Of a stretch of DNA of 64,000 bases, positions 1 through 15,933 are shown one piece after another. This DNA is from Prostheceraeus crozeri (Eukaryota; Platyhelminthes; Polycladida; Euryleptidae). Position numbers and translations under genes: made by a program. Within the stretch, counting starts at the first letter, position 1. Each line of letters opens with the position of its first letter. Below the pieces are notes generated by a model. It saw only the letters and a list, made by a program, of their open reading frames with translations. It had not been told where the DNA came from and searched no databases. The DNA lies in the NCBI GenBank assembly GCA_907163375.1, contig CAJQUW010000578.1, forward strand, positions 310,001 through 374,000. Direction: 5' to 3'.

Positions 1-147
1 ACTCGGGAGAGGTTTTTTCTATTGCTATCATCGGTATGACACAAATGTATTACCATTTGGAGATGGGATACTTTTTTCTTACCTATTTTGACATTAAGCT
101 TATATTTTAGAAGTTCATCTAATGGGACATTTTTCTCTTCTAGAAAA

Positions 148-357
148 ATGACGTCCGCACGAACGAGCTTGATTATCACAGACGCCGGCAGCTTCGACCC
201 AGAGACCGGCCGAGCTCGCATTGGGTACACGGATCCTGTTGACGTCACGGCAATGCTAGTATCCTCGGCTCCAAAGTATAGAATAATAACAGGTTATAAC
301 TCGTCGCGAGGACGCGACTTTTCTCGCCTAATAAGGAATGTAATCATCGGAAAATAA
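148..357 (+). other. GC-rich open frame of unknown identity
   Basis: An open frame of 69 codons starts with ATG at 148 just after a pyrimidine-rich stretch ending in TAG (a possible splice acceptor) and stops at 355-357. It is clearly more GC-rich than the surrounding DNA, especially 145-250, and reads smoothly (it begins MTSARTSLIITDAGS). I do not recognise a domain. It could be a terminal exon of a plus-strand gene entering from the left, or the C-terminal end of a transposon protein. The solo LTR at 589 is flanked by its own target duplications, so this frame need not belong to it. Bases 1-147 and 358-583 show nothing else I can name. Confidence 0.2.
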
Positions 358-588
358 TCAACTAATAAATAATAGTTAGAATTGGGAAGTTAGGTAACTT
401 CTCACAGTCGTAGGCTCTATTCCTGCCACAGTCATAAAATACAATTTCTAAATAAAATTAATAATAATAAGTATTTAGCTAAAAAATTATTTTAAATTAC
501 TAAGTTCCGTGCCGAGGGTACAAGCCAAAGATGCTACAGCTGTTGCGTGAGTAGTGGCAACCGACGTTTCCTAATATCAAGATTTACA

Positions 589-1252
589 TGTTGGATTTTA
601 CATATTGGACGGAGGATTATATGCAGCCACTTGAGTGAGAAACATCAACCAAATCCCTTTATATAAATATTGGAATGTAACATATCGGAAAGACGAGATT
701 ACATGGAAAGTCATTCATCAAAATGGTCACGAAAGACTGAATGGAACAATGGTCTCTACATGTCATTGAAGGTCAGACCTAAAAATTAAAACCTTCGAAG
801 CTGAAATCCGCGTGGACTAATCCCTCTTTGAGGAGGGGCCAGCAACTTGCTTGCCAAATCGAAGTGCTATAAAAGACGCCGAGAGTTCAGAAAGATAAAC
901 AACTCCTTGAGTCAATTGAGTAAACATTTATCGACAGTTTCTGAACATCACCTTCTTATCTCTGGTGAGTGTCGCCGTGCCATTGGTGTCGTGCATTACC
1001 CATCAGACTAAAGAACACAGTGTGCTAGTTCTCTCTTGTACTCACTGACTGATCTCTTCTTTTTCACATTTCTTGTCCGCTTTGTAACAGGAGAATATAA
1101 ACTTTGTGTGTGTCTCGTTCACTATTCGTTTTATCAGTAAAGAAGTTTTGGTGTCTAGTTCTGGTCTTGGGTTTACATCGGATCGCGGATCGGGGACTAG
1201 TCCTAGATAATGTTAGATTCGAATATCCTATCGGTCAAGTTCGAACCTAACA
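589..1252 (+). mobile_element. Solo LTR of an LTR retrotransposon
   Basis: A 664-bp segment begins TGTTGG and ends CCTAACA, the inverted ends expected of an LTR. It is flanked by identical 5-bp direct repeats, TTACA at 584-588 and TTACA at 1253-1257, which reads as a target-site duplication. Inside it, TATAAAAG at 868-875 is followed about 25 bases later by a plausible transcription start, as in an LTR promoter. No internal coding region is attached, so this is a solo LTR left by recombination. Five-base duplications fit BEL/Pao or Gypsy-type elements, and I cannot choose between them. The intact duplication suggests a modest age. Confidence 0.6.
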
Positions 1253-1257
1253 TTACA

Positions 1258-2141
1258 AGTTTACTGTTTAAGTTGATAAGTTCGACTAGTTTGTAAAAGT
1301 TACTGAATTTATGAGAAATTTCGAAATCAAGATGAAGCTCACATTCGAAACATTTACTCATGAGAATGTGAGATCAAGTGATTTCTTTAACAAGAGAAGA
1401 CATACAGTTCAGAGGCATAATCGCGACACGAATTTGATTTGGGGAGTGTACAGCATAAAATATGGTGTTCACTGATATACATTAAATTTAGAAATATAGC
1501 TTAATATATCCACGATGCATGTCCTACAAGGATTCGTCAGTGCGATTGGGAAAGGTCTAAACGACCTTATGACAGCTAGAAAGCTGAAAAGGATTATGGA
1601 CTGCACAACAGATTCCTCTGCTAATTAATATTGCTCTGACCCGCACTGACGCGTTGCTCCTGCGGTTACCAAGAAATTTCAGTCTTAAAATTACTCAAGT
1701 CTGTGAAAATGTTTATACGCATTCTATTCCAGGGCAAACTGGCAGTGTGATGTCTGAATAATATTACTAAAACACTTACCGGGTTAGGACATTTTATATT
1801 GAATTAGTTTAATTAAGTTGAAATCAAAATGTGTAGAGCTACTGGTTGCTTGATGAAATCATCCATACAATGTAACAAATAGGTGGATAAAAAGCATAAT
1901 CTAAAAAATGATGGCTTGACGTCACTTCTCCACCTAACAGCGAGCCTGAACCTATTACACTAGTATAAGCTAATAGAACGATAAAAACATAAAAAGCAAA
2001 AAAATAAGTAGTTTTTAAACCTTATTAGGAAGAGTGAGAATTCGCACCCTTCTATCCTCAACTGATCATAAACCAAACGGAAAAAATAATTTCAATTACA
2101 ATGATAAAGTGTCATAATGTTTGTCGGAATTCAGTGCTCAC
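1258..2141. other. Intron or 3' side of GALE, nothing recognised
   Basis: AT-rich sequence below the last visible GALE exon. The donor at 2140-2141 means this should be the start of the next GALE intron. I searched the minus strand for the expected C-terminal exon (a WRW-containing tail) and did not find it between 1 and 2141. Confidence 0.5.
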
Positions 2142-2327
2142 CTCTAATCCTAATTCTGCTCTCCAACCCAACTCCTTCTCTGCTAATTGTGTATCTGCAT
2201 AAACGGATGCAACATCTCCTTGTCGCCGGTCGACGATAGAATAATCTAATTTTCTGTCACAAGCTTTCTCCATCGCTTTGATCATCTGCAGAACCGAGAA
2301 ACCTTGTCCAGTGCCAAGATTGTAAAC
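2142..2327 (-). CDS. GALE: UDP-glucose 4-epimerase, exon 5 (residues 262-323)
   Basis: This 186-base exon encodes 62 residues that follow directly on exon 4: [15 protein letters not shown], then an RRQGDVA segment, ending at [12 protein letters not shown]. It matches the C-terminal substrate-binding part of animal GALE (human YNLGTGTGYSVLQM, RREGDVA, ELGWTAALGLD). The acceptor is a pyrimidine-poor ATATTACAG at 2328-2329 and the donor is GAG|GTGAGC at 2140-2141. Both ends are phase 0. The donor shows that coding continues, and about 20-25 more residues are expected, yet no matching exon is visible to the left edge of the window. Confidence 0.93.
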
Positions 2328-7105
<4,778 letters not shown>

Positions 7106-7296
7106 TCAAAAGTAGCACTTTATCTGACTTTTGAAATTTATTAAGATGCAATTCATACAACAGAAGCAGGCCAAAAGGTTATAAGATTGCAAAAGACGGG
7201 ATGAGAAAAGGAGCAACATGAGCTCAAGTTGAAAATATTATTTTATAGGGGATCCATGGCACAACGGTTAAGTGATTTGATCAATAATATAAAGTG

Positions 7297-8565
7297 CTTT
7301 TCAGTTTTTTAAAGCAATATGGGTTTTCTAAGTGAGTTGAAGCAATTCACTAAGTCTGTTATATATGTATTATATTGTAAACTTGGGCAGTAGATTATTT
7401 TTCAAACAAATTTCGCAAAAATCAATATTGCAGTCAGTGGCGGCTCGTCCATTTGGGCAGGTGGGGCACTGCCCCACCTATTGAAATGTTGTCTAACTTA
7501 AATAACCAGCAACATCAATAGTAGACTCCATTTCTTGATCATAAATTTCAACTATACTTCATGTACATCTATTCCATTTGCGCGACAGTGACGCTAGCAG
7601 AATCCATCAATCGTTTTCAAGACTAATGGGCGCGCCCAAGCATCGAGATTGAGATGACGTGAGAGTGGTTCATTTCACGATCTGAGCGAATAGACAGAAT
7701 TAACACGCGATGAATGCGTCACAGAATGGACACTCGAGAGGGAGACCTAACGCTTCTGATTGGTTAACCGTCAATGCAAAGACAATGCATTGTGATTCCC
7801 TTTTTACTGCGTGAGGTGATGTGAGGTTAGCACCAGCGATCAGTCCATGAATATACAAAATGTTGCTTCAACCGTGTAACTAAATGCAGTGACATAGACT
7901 TACACATGTAGCATGTTGCTAACATATTCTTTGCTTTTCATTTACAAAATAAGATCCTTTAGACTAGATTTTTGATTATGTAAAAATTTCATGCTTATGC
8001 CCCACCTGGACCAAATGTCACGAGCCGCCACTGATTGCAGTCTAACTTAGTAATATGTAAATAATCCTTTTCTACATTTTTAGAAATTGATTTAATCGGC
8101 CGATTCAACGAAAAATAATTTTTGATAACCATTTCATTCCGGCGCTTCTTGATACTTGGCTGAAACAGCTCAAATCAACAAATCAAGAATCGCATGACGT
8201 TGTGTAGCAATTTCAGTGCTCACAAGACACTTGTAGACATGTATCATACATTGTCTATACAAAAAATGCGCCTGTTGAACATGTTTCGAACGGCTCGATA
8301 AAAGACTCACCTCCAACAACACAATAATATCAAAATTGGGTGCAAATGCATTCGTGATAACACCAAGGCAATTGCCAGATCCTACACTAAACGCGATCTT
8401 GAAATGGCCGAGTAAATATTGATAAATACGAAGACGTCTCATGGTTCTAGAGTTTTCTTCTTCCTCTCCTTATTTCCACTGTTTGTTATATATATATATA
8501 ACAAACTTAGTGAATTGCTTCAACCCACTTAGAAAACCCATATTGCTTGAAAGAAACTGAAAAAG
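7297..8565. repeat. 1.27-kb unit bounded by 70-bp inverted repeats
   Basis: The left arm 7297-7366 and the right arm 8494-8565 are reverse complements of each other with only about four differences. Both contain GCAATATGGGTTTTCTAAGT and CAATTCACTAAGT. The right arm runs into a perfect 26-bp palindrome (8481-8506, GTTTGTTA then alternating TA). This is the outline of a non-autonomous DNA transposon or foldback element. I see no clear target duplication and no coding capacity. The hAT-like MITE at 7435-8033 inserted inside it later. Confidence 0.55.
7435..8033. mobile_element. hAT-like MITE, 599 bp, perfect 8-bp TSD
   Basis: The ends are CAGTGGCGGCTCGT on the left and its reverse complement on the right. 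The terminal inverted repeats run about 35 bp (left CATTTGGGCAGGTGGGGCA, right inverted CATTTGGTCCAGGTGGGGCA). The flanks are identical 8-bp duplications, ATTGCAGT at 7427-7434 and at 8034-8041. Eight-base duplications and CAG-type ends are diagnostic for the hAT superfamily. There is no transposase frame inside, so it is non-autonomous. The exact duplication and well-matched repeats indicate a fairly recent insertion compared with the other elements here. Confidence 0.88.
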
Positions 8566-9709
8566 GAAGTTTTACATGATTTCATCTCTATGAGAATATC
8601 GTGTCAACCAATCTGATCAAACAGCACTTAACTGCATTGTCATAAACTGCCAGTTTAAAACAAGTTTTAAGCATGCTGCTTTTAACATATAATTTTTATA
8701 GACCTAATTATAAACATAAAAGTTATGTCTACAAAATTATCAATCGTAAAAAGCAATCTTTAGTGCTTCATGTGCTTCAACTAATTTCATGTCAATTTAT
8801 CATGTTATGTTATCAACGCATTATACTCGTAGGTCTTCTGCTTAGTAAAAGCAATGTGGTTTGATGATAACTCACTTGACAGTCAATAATGAAGCCAAAA
8901 CTTTTGAATGCATTTCGCAAATTTTGTAAAGAAAAACAATCACGGTTATCATTCGTTCTGTCTGATAAGTACTTATCGTCCTGGTTTCCAGACGATCGAG
9001 ATTGGCTTGATCGGTTGTTGTTGGAGGACTTTTCTCCACTTTTGGCAATCATTCACGTCGGTCTCACAAAGCAAATGCATGGAGCTGTGAACACATTAGC
9101 ACATCGCATGCATAGTTGTAAAATTAATTTGCCGTCTATATAGATAATTTTTCATCAATCTAGGACACGGCAATAGAATGTGCTTGCTATCTAAATATTT
9201 TATCCATTGAGACAACATTGTCGTCTATTTAAATATTCTGAGCAGTAAATACATAAATGCTCTTCATCAGGAGGTTCCAAATTGTGGATTGCGATTTGAA
9301 TTCATTGGAAATATTTCAGTGAAGCAGATGGTAAAATTTCCATTGGTTTTTATTGATGAGATGCCGAGTTGAAAGAAAACACGAAAATCTCATCCATCAT
9401 AATAATTGAGAAAATTTGATATTTACATTTCCAAATCTGGTGCCTTGTGCAAATAATGAAAAGGGATCCCAGATTGAAGCAGCAAAAGGAAAAGTCGATC
9501 TATTATGATTTTATTAGTATTCATTAGATTTAAGCAAACATGATCTTAAAGTAAATATGATCTTTTTCAAACAGAAGGATGGCCACTCTGTCGAAAGACG
9601 TGACTCGAAAAATGTTAGCAGTAGGATGAAGTTCTCCAAATAGAAGTATAATTTATATTTAGGGAGGCATCATTGTTTGTGCGGAGATAGTGTATCACTA
9701 TGCGTCCAT

Positions 9710-10530
9710 CACAGATCTAGAAAGGGAAAAGAAAAGTAGAAAAGATTTACAAATGGAGTACAAAGCTATATAAAAATGTTTTCAAGAATCAAAATGTCAT
9801 GTACATATGTACATGTATATACCACTGTACAGATATCTTGTCCTTCATCACGCCTGCTCAGGTCAGGTTGGGCTGTCTTGATTATGAGTGCCTCTTTGAG
9901 ACGAAGATCTACTGCGTCTTTAGCATGTGACACAATTTCTATGCTGAGGCTGCCATGACAGATGACACAGTACAGGAAAATGAAGATAGAGCACTGACTG
10001 AGTTTGAGCGAATATTTGGACTAAATGATTATGACAATCAATTCATCGAAAGTGTAACCAAAACAAATTCCAAGAGAAGGCGCAAAAATATGAACAATTG
10101 TCCCACGTTCTACATGTCAGTCCCATTTGTATCAGATTATGCCAACAGAAAGATTAAAAGAACTTTTCAGCATGAGAAAATAAACATTCGCCTATATCAT
10201 CGCTCGAAAACATTACAACAAAAACTTAAGAAACCAAAACTGAAACAAACGTGCACAATGAAGAACTGTCCTATGAAAAATGACAACTGTGGCAGAAAAA
10301 TGGTGGCATATAAGATCCAATGTTCATGCGGTTCTGTCTACATTGGAAGTACAGTGCGTCCGTTACACACAAGAATTCGAGAGCACTTATTTTACAACAA
10401 ATCCGCCATCTATGATCACAAGCTGATCACAAGCTCATCTGTCATGGCAGCCTCAGCATAGAAAGTGTGTCACATGCTAAAGATGCAGTAGATCTTCGTC
10501 TCAAAATACACTTATGAAATTTTCGTGTAT
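9710..10530. mobile_element. Penelope-like element fragment, folded back on itself
   Basis: The plus-strand frame 9955-10461 encodes the C-terminal part of a Penelope-like protein: a Cys cluster (CTMKNCPMKNDNC) and then the GIY-YIG nuclease core, YKIQCSCGSVYIGSTVRPLH followed by TRIREHL. GIY-YIG nucleases joined to a reverse transcriptase are the signature of canonical Penelope elements; the reverse transcriptase itself is not here. Bases 9895-9965 are the reverse complement of 10435-10505 (71 bp, two mismatches). On the minus strand, 9895 down to about 9780 continues the reading of the same 3' end (DLRLKEALIIKTAQPD). The 3' end of the element is therefore present in inverted orientation upstream of its own body, an arrangement known for Penelope insertions. 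Confidence 0.75.
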
Positions 10531-10539
10531 GCTCATACA

Positions 10540-10903
10540 ATTATTCTATAATTGCAGCCAACTAACACTCTGGGCTCGGCCCTTACCCGTCTCCCTGGCC
10601 AAATTTCTAAAACTGTTCATTCTATTCGCGATCTTTGTGAATATCTGATTCAAGAGCGTGGTCACTCTTTTTTCTGACTTACAAAACATCGAAGGATCAC
10701 CTCGAGATCTTATTCAGCAAGATACGGCAGTGTGGTGGCTTCAACAATAATCCATCCGTGCAACAATTCGAAACCGCGTTCAAGTCCCTCTTCATAAATA
10801 ACTTACTAAAACCTTCGAGAAATGCTGATGTTATGGCTGATGTACTTCGCATGCACCTAATTTTCTATTTAAGCTACATTTATGTAAGCAATCATGATGA
10901 GTG
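10540..10903 (+). pseudogene. P-element/THAP9-like transposase, C-terminal remnant
   Basis: The frame from about 10674 to the TGA at 10901-10903 reads LTYKTSKDHLEILFSKIRQC, then GGFNNNPSVQQFETAFKSL. This matches the strongly conserved C-terminal block of P-element and THAP9 transposases (typical form TFKFSQDHLELFF..IR..GG.NNNP...QF). Upstream, in another frame at about 10596-10670, SIRDLCEYLIQERGHSFF fits the segment that normally precedes it, so the copy is shifted there. The N-terminal THAP zinc finger and the rest of the catalytic region are missing. It is a dead fragment of a plain cut-and-paste DNA transposon lying next to the Penelope-like piece. Confidence 0.75.
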
Positions 10904-12304
10904 AGAAAGTATGACATTGCAGGTCATCAGGAATTGTCAACATTTCTATGATTCGTTATCAATTATTATCGTCGTTGAAAGTTAATGTGCTTATTATCAT
11001 TACATTCTTGTTTCTTGCCTACATACGGGGATTGTGCGCGCGCGTGTGGCAGGGAAAGCAGGCTTCACGCAAATCGGGGAGTAGTCCATCTATCCCTTTC
11101 TAGATCTGTGGCTGCCATGACCAGCAAGCGTTGAGATACCACTGTTGTCTGTCACCGGTACTTGCAGCTATGAATGAATTCTATCTCCCAGACACACCAG
11201 CAAGCACATCAGTGTCTGCATCAGCGTTGATTTCTGATGAATCAACATTCTATGACACTCTATTACATCAGCGAAGATTTCAATGAAGAATCTTGATCAC
11301 AAATAAACTATGTGAACATACGACCATGAACCATACAAGGGTGTGAGTTGGCTCTCCGACCGCCACTTTACTGTGGATCCATCAACACATCAACCCGCTT
11401 CATGACTGTCACTTTAGCTTATAGTTATTGTTTCCCCAAGTCTTTGACCCACTAGAAAGTCAATTTCCCCTTTTTTCAAAGGTCCAGGTTTTGTCAATTT
11501 TCAGCCCTTTTTAAATGACAACTTTCAATTTAAACGCATCAATGATGAATATGAATGCAGCATGTTACATACCGCATTTCCTCTAAGCATAGTTAGCATG
11601 GCAATATACAATAACATCAATACTCTACAATAATATCCGATTTTTTTGCTTATGCGGGTAGAGACCAACAGAAAAATCCACTTCATTTTTATTCTTCGCC
11701 GTTGCATGGAATTATGCTACGAAGGTCACATGTAATGCAGTAGGAATGGAATAAATAATCGGTGGAAGGGAGCCAATTAATTGGCCATTTATTTCTCTTA
11801 AATTCATATGAAATCGACATTTTCCTTATACTGAAAGTACCGATTAAGTTAACGGAAACTTAATAACAGTAAAGTATATCAAATAATGATTAAAACAGGT
11901 CCTGAATGTTCCATGCAAAAGGCGCTGTGATGCTAGTCTAGTCCCACGTTAAGTTGAATAATTTTGGATTTTTGTCAGTTGCCTTTGATTAGATTCTAGC
12001 AGGCTACTTTAAGTATCTTAGAAGAGTATTAGTGACAGAAATATGCAGCGGGGAGCCTGTTTCACATGATTACATGAGCACTACATTCCAACCAAAATCA
12101 CATCTATGATCAGCATCATTAAAATAATAGAGACGCGGAAGAACAGATCCATTTTCTAACCAATGAAGGCATGAAAGGACAGAACCTATCCTTGTTATTA
12201 TGTCGAAAGGGTCTGAAGTGACTCGTTATTACTTACTATAGCACTCCACTTTAGTAAATGATAATTTCATTTGTTGTATACGAAAATGAATATATAGGGC
12301 CGAT

Positions 12305-12378
12305 ATTCTACGCTGGAATTCGAACCCAGGTGCCCTAGTTGTTCTAGTGAGAACTCCATCACAAGGCTACAATAGCAG
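12305..12378 (-). repeat. tRNA-derived SINE head
   Basis: Read on the minus strand, TAGCCTTGTGATGGAG resembles a tRNA A box, and CTGGGTTCGAATTCCAG is a near-perfect T-arm with the B box GGTTCGAATTCC. They are about 45 bases apart, as in a tRNA. The acceptor stem does not pair and the anticodon loop is wrong, so this is a tRNA-related SINE promoter and not a tRNA gene. The body and tail would run to lower coordinates, but I cannot delimit the end. Confidence 0.5.
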
Positions 12379-15300
12379 TTGGTCAGCTGCATAGCGAATG
12401 GTTGCATATCTCAGTCCACCAGAGACGAGATCATGACATGGCCCAAGGACTACCAAGAAATTGAAAAGCATGAAAAGTAGAGATCAGTGATTTTTCACCG
12501 ATCCCTGGCCTGGATTTTTGGAAACACAACCCGTCGCTGGTTTTAAGGTTATTTCCCCTGCCGACCTCTAAAACTTGATACTTCTGAATGCAATACATGT
12601 ATTGCGTTGATGTGCAATCGAGTGTAATTTGTACGGTTTACTATCATGTCTATCATAGCGAACGCTAAGACATTGATGGCTAGGCTATTAGCTTCCTTGA
12701 CACACGCAAAATCTCCTCCCTAAAAATTCTATTAATAGCTTTAAAGACCAGCGAGCTCTGAACAGAACGACTAAAATACTTCTGGGAGATATGACAGAAT
12801 TTTCGGAGCATTTTATTGGCGAAATAAGTTATTGATGGCATGGGCAATTCCTTTGTGAGCGCGGTTCATAACTACGGTTTGAAAAACAAACACGCGTTTG
12901 CATTGAAAAAAAAATTAAAAAACACAAGTAGGGCCATGACCGAAAAATTAACTCTGCAAAGGGGTCAAAAAATCTGGACCTTGGCTAACGGACCCGGACC
13001 GAAAATTCTGGGTTCCTTCACCCAGGCTCGGCAAAAAAATGCTCCGAGCCTCCGCCGAGAAAAAAAGTATATTTCATATGATAAATTCATACATGATAAC
13101 ATGCGAAAATAACTGTTTTACCAGCATTTATGATAATAAAAATCTAGTCTATGGAAGAATTCAGTTGTTCTCAATCATTGGAATGATAAAAAAAGTCGCT
13201 TGAATTTAGATTAGTAGTTCAATCCACAGTGTGCATGTAGAGTTAAGTTTATCTAAAAATTTGAAATCTTGTCTTCCGATCATTCACTAAATTGGAATGG
13301 AAAATTGCAAAAATCTCCGAAAGTCCACTAATCGGTAAATAATCGGCCGATTAATTATTACACACCCATAATGCAGCATGATGTAGAAGTTCCACTAATT
13401 CTCAGAGATTGTGCTCATGAAGTGTCAATATTGTTCTCATTAACTGTCGCACGGATTCATAGATTTCATGATAGTAGGCATAATCTCAATAATTCGATAA
13501 GTATCGGTAGATTCAGTTTCATTTCAGTATCTTGATGCAAAAAAGGCACACATATTGTACATATTAAGGATTTTAAGGAATAATCATTAAAATTTAGAGG
13601 TTTTCCTAACACGTTTGGGAAATAATCCGTTTTTATGGGCAGGAGGCCTGGAACAGGTAAAACAGTTGAATTATACAGATGGCAATTGCCATCCCCTATG
13701 ATAGGATGGATCGCACTGAAGTGCAGATTCAAAGCTTAAACCTGGAACGTGACCCACCTGGTTTTGATTGTAGAACATATAGATGTATAAAAGTAGAGAT
13801 AATGTACATTGAATAATATTCAATCATCAAAAATTCTTCTAGATTTATATTCAATAAGATATACCTAGGATACATTTCTTTACTGTAATTGCTTCAGTCC
13901 TATGCAAACTATAAACGCCAATATATGCGTACTTTGAATTGCAAAACGTGCATGCTCACATATGTATGTAAAACACACACGGCAGCATACCTATGTTTTA
14001 ATATGCAAAATGCGTACTTTCGATACGTATGGACTTTAATTGTTAAGACTTTCTATGCAACATAACCAATTTATTCGTACGGAAGGACACACTTCCTCTT
14101 CGCTTCGTTAGTCATACTCATAGCACCAGAGCATGTGAATAATATCGGTTCTTGAAAACCCCTACATGCGTATTATTGACTGTCATTCATTCAGACTGTT
14201 GCTGTTTGAATTTTGTATTTCCGCTTTATATTGTATTCCGCATTCACATTCTCCTTGTTAATCGAGCATGAGTGAAAAGAAAGAAGCATTCTGAATTTGA
14301 TCAATAGTCAACGCGGAATTCATTCAAACGAAATTTAAAGCATGCTTTACGAACGCATAGTGAAGATTGCGATAAGAAAGCAAAAAATATCATCAAAGTT
14401 TAATCTGACACAAGGACATTGTCTGAAGGTCAATGTACAGACCGCGGAGTGTCTATCCGATAATCACAATTGCAATACCCTACTATTAAAAAATTATGAC
14501 TTGGAGACGAATATAAAAATGATTCGATTATCATCCACTGAATCATAGACTTTATCGTCTGCTGATGATCCTTCGCAATCGGTTTTTCTAGGAATATTAT
14601 GCACACAACAACAGTGGCGCCATTACAGTTTTTGATAGGCTTGCACTGTCGATAAAGAGTAAATGACTAGGAAAAATAGTTAAGATGAAAATTTAGTAGA
14701 GTCAGTTGAGATCTTATATATATGGTGACGAAATAGATGAGAAGGGATTCCAATGATTAACATAACTAGCATTCGACGTGAAATCATATGATATGAATCA
14801 TATTATGAAATACCAAGATTATTACTATCAGGCATACTGTTGCAAAAAATAAAATCTGCGGATATAATCATTGGAATAGTTAAGTTATGCGTTAAGAACC
14901 AGTTATGAACAAGACTATACGAGTACCAACCAACCCTTGTAAAGGCCATGCGTTCGTATAAGGTGCCTCTCCAATTAATCCTATGGGCCAAGGGGACCTT
15001 TGGAGTATCTGGCCGACATAACCTCAGTGTTCAAACCTCAAACCTGGAGTAGAAACAAGGAACGAGGAATAGGAGTAAGTAAGTAGCCCATCATTGTCCT
15101 CTTTAACTTTTAAGTCATATTCCTGTTCGTTCTGTGTCTCCCTGTCTCTACCAAATCTTATGTTATCTCTTCATTTTGAGTGCATATGGAGGTACATCGA
15201 CAGGATATGAAGATGCATCGAAAAAGAATTCGAAAGCAAATTCAAATTTAACTTGACCAGGGTGTGAAAGCTCGTTTGTCTAAGAAGAAGCCTACCAGCA

Positions 15301-15819
15301 TGTCACCAGGCATATTATGTCCTGTACAACTGTTAAATCGTTTACAGCAGCATTTGTTTTTGGAGTTTTATTCTCTAAAGTTCTTGCTTCTTACGCATCT
15401 TAGCGGTTGTCAGCAGTGTCTTCCGCTTGACCTGCGTGTGCAGAAGAATTTTACACGAGTTAACTATTTGAGTGCATGTGAATGTGGATAGCTGCTATCT
15501 CTGATTCGCTTGCCAAGTTGTGACGTTATATTGATATTTTCATCGCATGTGTATGTATCAATGCTACCTTGCCAATGTATTGTTCATTCTGCCACAGGTT
15601 ATAGAGAGGAGCTTTAAAAGGTTTCGATTAAACTCTGCTGCGATTTCTGATTTCTATTCATAAACAAAATCTGGCCTGTATCAAAATACTTGTGAACTTC
15701 GAAATTAAGTAAATTTCAAAAGAACAAGAATCATTTAATCTATTTCATAAGTGGTTATCCAGCGTGCATTGGCAACGTGTCGCCTCTGGAAACGTTAGTA
15801 AAAATGTCTCAGTTCTTAC

Positions 15820-15933
15820 CTCAATCAGATTTAAAGTAGCGATGATATTGTTCTTATAGTACAACAGCGGCAATTCTATGGATTCCCCAACCGCTTTTAA
15901 GGCCGCAAAATGAAGAACGTATGTGATTTTGTG
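15820..15933 (-). CDS. GALE: UDP-glucose 4-epimerase, exon 3 (residues 75-112)
   Basis: A 114-base, phase-0 exon encoding 38 residues, beginning [18 protein letters not shown] and ending [16 protein letters not shown]. It matches the GALE segment in human [21 protein letters not shown] and Drosophila [11 protein letters not shown]. The [10 protein letters not shown] string follows a strand of the Rossmann fold and contributes to NAD binding. The acceptor is TTTACAG at 15934-15935 and the donor is GAG|GTAAGA at 15818-15819. It is separated from exon 2 by a 67-base intron only. Confidence 0.95.

Noticed and set aside
1211-1252. Imperfect hairpin TGTTAGATTCGAA...TTCGAACCTAACA considered as a separate small element
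   Set aside because: It coincides with the right end of the LTR, whose terminal duplication gives a better explanation.
7251-7280. ATGGCACAACGGTTAAGTG, resembling a tRNA or SINE A box
   Set aside because: No B box follows at the right distance, so I could not support a SINE here.
12305-12378. A possible tRNA gene on the minus strand
   Set aside because: A T-arm and B box are present, but the acceptor stem does not pair and the anticodon arm is malformed, so it is a SINE head.
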